Of a DNA stretch of 64,000 nucleotides, positions 59,976 through 64,000 are shown piece after piece. Where the stretch lies: assembly GCF_008973465.1 (NCBI RefSeq), contig NZ_WBXN01000004.1:4938501-5002500 (forward strand), given 5' to 3'. The notes beneath the pieces were generated by a model, which did not search any database, was not told the origin of the DNA, and saw nothing but the letters and a program-made list of their open reading frames with translations. Every line of letters begins with the position of its first letter. Within the stretch, counting starts at the first letter, position 1. This stretch comes from Streptomyces sp. SS1-1 (GTDB taxonomy: Bacteria; Actinomycetota; Actinomycetes; Streptomycetales; Streptomycetaceae). Position numbers and translations under genes: made by a program.

Positions 59976-61178
59976 CTACGGCCGCGGAACGCGCAGGAGT
60001 TCGTCCGGCGACCCGGCCCCGCGGCCGGAGATCCTGCCGGACACGGCCCGCGCCACGAGCGCCTTGGACACCTCCGCGGGCGTCGCCTTGCGATGCCCGG
60101 CCAGATAGAGCGCGGCGGCGCCCGCGACGTGCGGCGACGCCATCGACGTGCCCGAGTAGGTGGCCTTCGCCGTGTCACTCGCGTACGACGCCGAGGTGAT
60201 CGACACGCCCGGGGCGAACAGGTCCAGGGCGGGGCCGTGGTTGGAGAAGGCGGCCCGGCGGTCGGTGTGGTCGGTGGCGCCCACGGTGAGCGCCTGGGAC
60301 ACCCCGGCGGGGGAGTACAGCGCGGCGGACCGCCCGGCGTTGCCGGCCGCCACCGTGTAGGTGACGCCGGACGCCACGGAGTTGCGTACGGCGGCGTCCA
60401 GCTGGCTGTTGCGGGGCCCGCCCAGACTGACGTTCGCGACGGCCGGCTTCCTCGCGTGCCGGGTCACCCAGTCGATGCCGGCGATGACGTCGGCGGTGCT
60501 GCCGCCGCCCGTGTCGTCCAGTACGCGCACCGACACGACCTGCGCCTTCTTGGCGATGCCGTACCGGGTGCCCGCGATCGTGCCGGCGACGTGCGTGCCG
60601 TGGCCGTTGCCGTCGCCGGCGGTCCGGTCGCCGTCCACGAAGTCCCAGCCGTACGCCGCCCGGCCGCCGAAGTCCCGGTGCGAGACGCGCACGCCGGTGT
60701 CGATGACGTACACCGTGACACCGGCGCCCGCGGACGCCGGCCACCGGTAGCTGGTGTCCAGCGGGAGATTGGCCTGATCGACGCGGTCGAGTCCCCAGGA
60801 CGGAGGATTCTTCTGCGTGTCCTCCAACATCACCCGGGTGTCCTGCGTGACCGAGGCGACCCGGGGGTCGGCCGCGAGCCGCCTGGCCTGTCTCGCGTCC
60901 GCGCGGACGGCCCAGCCGTTGAGGACCGTGCCGTACGTATGGCTGATTCTCACCCCGTACCGCGCGGCGAGGCTCTTTCCGGCCGCCGACAGGGCCGGCG
61001 TGCCCTGTCTGAGGGTCACCACATAGCTGCCGCCGACGGCGCCGGGCAGCCCGGCCCCCCGTATCCGCCCCTCCGGTGCGGCGTGCGCGGGCGCGCCGAC
61101 GGCCGAGAGCGCGGCGACACAGGTCACCGCGGTCAGGCCGGACGCCCAGCGCAGACGCCGTGTACGCGTCCGTGCCAT
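59976..61178 (-). CDS. Secreted S8 subtilisin-like serine protease
   Basis: A 400-residue secreted protease. The signal peptide (basic start, LTAVTCVAALSAVGAPAHA) is followed by an inhibitor I9 propeptide (about 50-120, SYVVTLRQGTPALSAAGKS). The catalytic domain carries D160 in VTVYVIDTGVRVSH, H193 in GNGHGTHVAGT and S345 in SGTSMASPHVAG. Start ATG 61178 has GAGGGGAAGCCACACC upstream. It interrupts the glucan genes, being on the same strand as glgE and divergent from glgP, and appears functionally unrelated to them. Confidence 0.95.
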   Translation of the reverse strand: MARTRTRRLRWASGLTAVTCVAALSAVGAPAHAAPEGRIRGAGLPGAVGGSYVVTLRQGTPALSAAGKSLAARYGVRISHTYGTVLNGWAVRADARQARRLAADPRVASVTQDTRVMLEDTQKNPPSWGLDRVDQANLPLDTSYRWPASAGAGVTVYVIDTGVRVSHRDFGGRAAYGWDFVDGDRTAGDGNGHGTHVAGTIAGTRYGIAKKAQVVSVRVLDDTGGGSTADVIAGIDWVTRHARKPAVANVSLGGPRNSQLDAAVRNSVASGVTYTVAAGNAGRSAALYSPAGVSQALTVGATDHTDRRAAFSNHGPALDLFAPGVSITSASYASDTAKATYSGTSMASPHVAGAAALYLAGHRKATPAEVSKALVARAVSGRISGRGAGSPDELLRVPRP

Positions 61179-61502
61179 GGTGTGGCTTCCCCTCCTCGAG
61201 TCGGCGCACGGCGGCCCTGGAACACCCGCTGCACCCGGGTGGGGGCCGGCGCGCCACCCGGTCACCCTCTCCTGATGCGAGAAGTCGCCACAAGAACGCC
61301 TACGGGGGTGGAATCGGCCATATCCGCCATGGCCGGATCCATAAAGGTTGCGTCCACTTTCGGACGGACATCCGTCGTACGACGCGCCCGGGCTGCGCAA
61401 AACGCACGCTGGTGACGAAGCCCCGCATACCGATACCGTCGGGGGCGTTGACGGGACCCACACCGCCGTGTGTCCCCTGCCACGTGCTGCCCGAGGTGGA
61501 AA
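61179..61502. other. 324-base divergent intergenic region
   Basis: No gene seen. It must contain the promoters of the subtilase and of glgP. The middle (61300-61370) is comparatively AT-rich (GGATCCATAAAGGTTGCG), suiting a promoter. GAGGTGGAAA precedes the glgP GTG. No strong palindrome was found. Confidence 0.4.
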
Positions 61503-64000
61503 GTGAAGGCGATCCGTCGGTTCACCGTCCGTCCTGTCCTCCCCGAACCCCTGCGGCCCCTCAGCGACCTGGCGCGCAATCTGCGCTGGTCCTGGCACGC
61601 GCAGACCCGCGAACTCTTCCGCTCCGTCGACCCCGGGCGCTGGGCCGCCTCGGGCGACGACCCCGTACGCCTCCTGGGCAGCGTCCCGCCCGCCCGGCTC
61701 GCCGAGCTGGCCGCGGACGCGCCCTTCCTGGAGCGGCTGGCCGCCGCGGCCCGCGACCTCGACGACTACGTCACCGGCGACCGCTGGTACCAGCGGCAGC
61801 CCGACGGGCTCCCCGCGGCCGTCGCCTACTTCTCGCCCGAGTTCGGCATCACGGCCGCCCTGCCGCAGTACTCCGGCGGCCTCGGGATCCTCGCCGGCGA
61901 CCACCTGAAGGCGGCCAGCGACCTCGGCGTCCCCCTGATCGGCGTCGGCCTGCTGTACCGGCACGGCTACTTCCGCCAGAGCCTGTCCCGGGACGGCTGG
62001 CAGCAGGAGCACTACCCGGTGCTCGACCCCAACGAGCTGCCGCTCGCCCTGCTGAAGGAGGCCGACGACACGCCCGCCAGAATCCGGCTGGCGCTGCCCG
62101 GCGGCCGCTCGCTGCACGCCCGCGTCTGGCTCGCCCAGGTCGGCCGGGTCCCGCTGCTGCTGCTCGACTCCGACGTCGAGGAGAACGACCTCGGCGAACG
62201 CGGCGTCACCGACCGGCTCTACGGCGGCGGCAGCGAGCACCGGCTCCTGCAGGAGATGCTCCTCGGCATAGGAGGGGTGCGGGCCGTGCGGACGTACTGC
62301 CGGCTCACCGGGCACCCCGCGCCGGAGGTCTTCCACACCAACGAGGGGCACGCCGGCTTCCTCGGCCTGGAGCGCATCGCCGAACTGTGCGCGCGGGACC
62401 TCGACTTCGACGCGGCGCTGGAGGCCGTCCGGGCGGGCACGGTGTTCACCACGCACACCCCCGTCCCGGCCGGCATCGACCGCTTCGACCGCGAACTGGT
62501 CGCCCGTCACTTCGGGCCCGACGCCGAGCTGCCCGGCCTCGACGTGGCCCGCATCCTCCAGCTCGGCATGGAGACCTACCCCGGCGGCGAGGCCAACCTG
62601 TTCAACATGGCCGTGATGGGGCTGCGCCTGGGCCAGCGGGCCAACGGGGTGTCCCTGCTGCACGGCAACGTCAGCCGCGAGATGTTCTCCGGGCTGTGGC
62701 CGGGCTTCGACCCCGACGAGGTCCCGATCACCTCCGTCACCAACGGCGTGCACGCCCCGACCTGGGTCGCCCCCGAGGTGTTCCGGCTCGGCGCCGACCG
62801 GATCGGCGCCCGGCGCATGGAGGACGCGCTCACCGTGGGCGGCTCCGACCGCTGGGACGCCGTCGCCGACATCCCCGACCAGGACGTCTGGGAGCTGCGC
62901 CGGGTGCTGCGCGAGCAGCTGGTGCAGGAGGTGCGCGAGCGGCTGCGCGCCTCGTGGCGGCAGCGGGGCGCCGGGACCGCCGAACTCGGCTGGGTCGACG
63001 GGGTCCTCGACCCCGACGTCCTCACCATCGGCTTCGCCCGCCGCGTCCCCTCGTACAAGCGGCTGACGCTGATGCTGCGGGACCCCGACCGGCTCATGGG
63101 CCTGCTGCTGCACCCGGAACGGCCCGTGCAGATCGTGGTCGCCGGCAAGGCGCACCCGGCGGACGACGGCGGCAAGCGGCTCGTGCAGGAACTGGTGCGG
63201 TTCGCGGACGACCCGCGGGTGCGCCACCGCATCGTCTTCCTGCCGGACTACGGCATGGCGATGGCCAAGAAGCTCTACCCCGGCTGCGACATCTGGCTGA
63301 ACAACCCGCTGCGGCCCCTGGAGGCCTGCGGCACCTCCGGCATGAAGGCCGCGCTGAACGGCTGCCTCAACCTGTCCGTCCTGGACGGCTGGTGGGACGA
63401 GTGGTTCCAGCCCGACTTCGGCTGGTCGATCCCCACGGCCGACGGCACCGGCACCGACCCCGACCACCGGGACGACATAGAGGCCGCGGCGCTGTACGAC
63501 CTGCTGGAGCAGAGGATCACGCCCCGCTTCTACGAACGCGGACGCGACGGCCTGCCGGACCGCTGGATCGAGATGGTCCGCCGGACCCTGACCCTCCTCG
63601 GCCCGAAGGTGCTGGCCGGCCGGATGGTCCGCGAGTACGTCGACCGCCTCTACACGCCCGCCGCGCACGCCCACCGCGCGATGACCCCGGACGCGGCACG
63701 TGAGCTGGCGGGCTGGAAGGCCCGGGTGCGCGCCGCGTGGCACGCCGTCACCGTCGACCACGTCGAGACGTCGGCCGCGGAACCGACCGCGGAACTCGGC
63801 TCGACGCTGAGCCTGCGCGTCCGGGTCGGCCTCGGCGAGCTGGGCCCGGAGGACGTGGAGGTGCAGGCCGTCTCGGGCCGCGTCGACGGCGAGGACCGGA
63901 TCGCGGACGCCTCGACCGTGCCGCTCAAACCGGTGGGCAGCCCCGACGCGGACGGCCGCTGGGTCTACGAGGGCCCGCTCTCCCTGGACCGCACCGGCCC
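61503..64000 (+). CDS. glgP: Alpha-glucan phosphorylase (3' end beyond window)
   Basis: Phosphorolyses alpha-1,4-glucan to glucose-1-phosphate. The 832 codons visible stay open to the right edge, so the C-terminus is missing. The actinobacterial form begins with a DUF3417 domain (about 1-110; LSDLARNLRWSWHAQTRELF). The phosphorylase core has QYSGGLGILAGDHLKAASDLG, VFHTNEGHAGFLGLERI and the pyridoxal-phosphate lysine segment LEACGTSGMKAALNG. The start is GTG 61503, preceded by GAGGTGGAAA. It faces away from the glgE operon but counterbalances it: GlgE/GlgB build and GlgP degrades the same polymer. Confidence 0.94.
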   Translation, partial: MKAIRRFTVRPVLPEPLRPLSDLARNLRWSWHAQTRELFRSVDPGRWAASGDDPVRLLGSVPPARLAELAADAPFLERLAAAARDLDDYVTGDRWYQRQPDGLPAAVAYFSPEFGITAALPQYSGGLGILAGDHLKAASDLGVPLIGVGLLYRHGYFRQSLSRDGWQQEHYPVLDPNELPLALLKEADDTPARIRLALPGGRSLHARVWLAQVGRVPLLLLDSDVEENDLGERGVTDRLYGGGSEHRLLQEMLLGIGGVRAVRTYCRLTGHPAPEVFHTNEGHAGFLGLERIAELCARDLDFDAALEAVRAGTVFTTHTPVPAGIDRFDRELVARHFGPDAELPGLDVARILQLGMETYPGGEANLFNMAVMGLRLGQRANGVSLLHGNVSREMFSGLWPGFDPDEVPITSVTNGVHAPTWVAPEVFRLGADRIGARRMEDALTVGGSDRWDAVADIPDQDVWELRRVLREQLVQEVRERLRASWRQRGAGTAELGWVDGVLDPDVLTIGFARRVPSYKRLTLMLRDPDRLMGLLLHPERPVQIVVAGKAHPADDGGKRLVQELVRFADDPRVRHRIVFLPDYGMAMAKKLYPGCDIWLNNPLRPLEACGTSGMKAALNGCLNLSVLDGWWDEWFQPDFGWSIPTADGTGTDPDHRDDIEAAALYDLLEQRITPRFYERGRDGLPDRWIEMVRRTLTLLGPKVLAGRMVREYVDRLYTPAAHAHRAMTPDAARELAGWKARVRAAWHAVTVDHVETSAAEPTAELGSTLSLRVRVGLGELGPEDVEVQAVSGRVDGEDRIADASTVPLKPVGSPDADGRWVYEGPLSLDRTG

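Noticed and set aside
59976..63761. A 1261-codon minus-strand frame reading through the subtilase and antisense to glgP
   Set aside because: Only its C-terminal 400 residues (from ATG 61178, with signal peptide and ribosome-binding site) look like protein; the rest is the GC-rich antisense of glgP.

Overview
The window is typical Streptomyces chromosome. GC is very high with strong third-position GC bias, genes couple through ATGA/GTGA overlaps, and marker families of the genus are present (WhiE-type spore pigment genes, DUF6230/DUF6114, the GlgE pathway, AIM24 triplet). From memory, most of the gene order resembles the S. coelicolor region around SCO5398-SCO5444. No rRNA, tRNA, CRISPR array, IS element or integrase was found.

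Layout. 0.1-2.9 kb: acyl-CoA genes (mce, a thiolase, meaB). 3-7.2 kb: an MFS transporter, then a secreted PepSY protein divergent from an OmpR-type two-component system. 7.2-10.8 kb: a MarR regulator, three tandem AIM24 proteins, DUF3817 and a thiamine-binding protein. 11.0-20.7 kb: a type II polyketide cluster of the WhiE/Sch/Cur spore-pigment type (SchA/CurD protein, cupin, KS-alpha, chain-length factor, ACP, aromatase, cyclase), extended by an ACMSD-like amidohydrolase, an FAD hydroxylase, a P450 and a small ABM-like protein. 20.8-25.3 kb: MarR, a second DUF3817, isobutyryl-CoA mutase large subunit (icmA), TetR and a YbbN-like thioredoxin/TPR protein. 26-28.7 kb: a DUF6230-DUF6114-secreted protein operon. 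29-33.3 kb: a 1251-residue secreted Ala-rich stalk protein with a DUF4160-like C-terminal tip, overlapped by a small gene that looks like its immunity partner. 33.4-39.6 kb: central carbon genes (pyk, ackA, pta, pfkA). 39.6-43.9 kb: an HTH regulator and a sugar ABC importer without its own ATPase. 44-48 kb: a DctB/DctR-like two-component system divergent from a dicarboxylate symporter. 48.1-51.2 kb: MerR, thioredoxin and a HelR-like UvrD/Rep-type ATPase. 51.3-64 kb: the alpha-glucan pathway (glgB, maltokinase, treS, glgE), a secreted subtilase, and glgP, which runs off the right end.

How parts fit together. TreS, maltokinase, GlgE and GlgB turn trehalose into maltose, maltose-1-phosphate, linear glucan and then branched glucan; GlgP degrades it. 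Mce, MeaB and IcmA serve B12-dependent acyl-CoA rearrangement. Pyk, AckA, Pta and Pfk set glycolytic and acetate flux.

The most interesting points are the putative toxin/immunity pair at 29.1-33.3 kb; an 8-C run that joins maltokinase and GlgB into one reading frame, where 7 C would restore a classical GTGA-coupled gene pair; decarboxylase-like and P450 additions to the pigment cluster; and several clean palindromes or phased repeats that look like operators.
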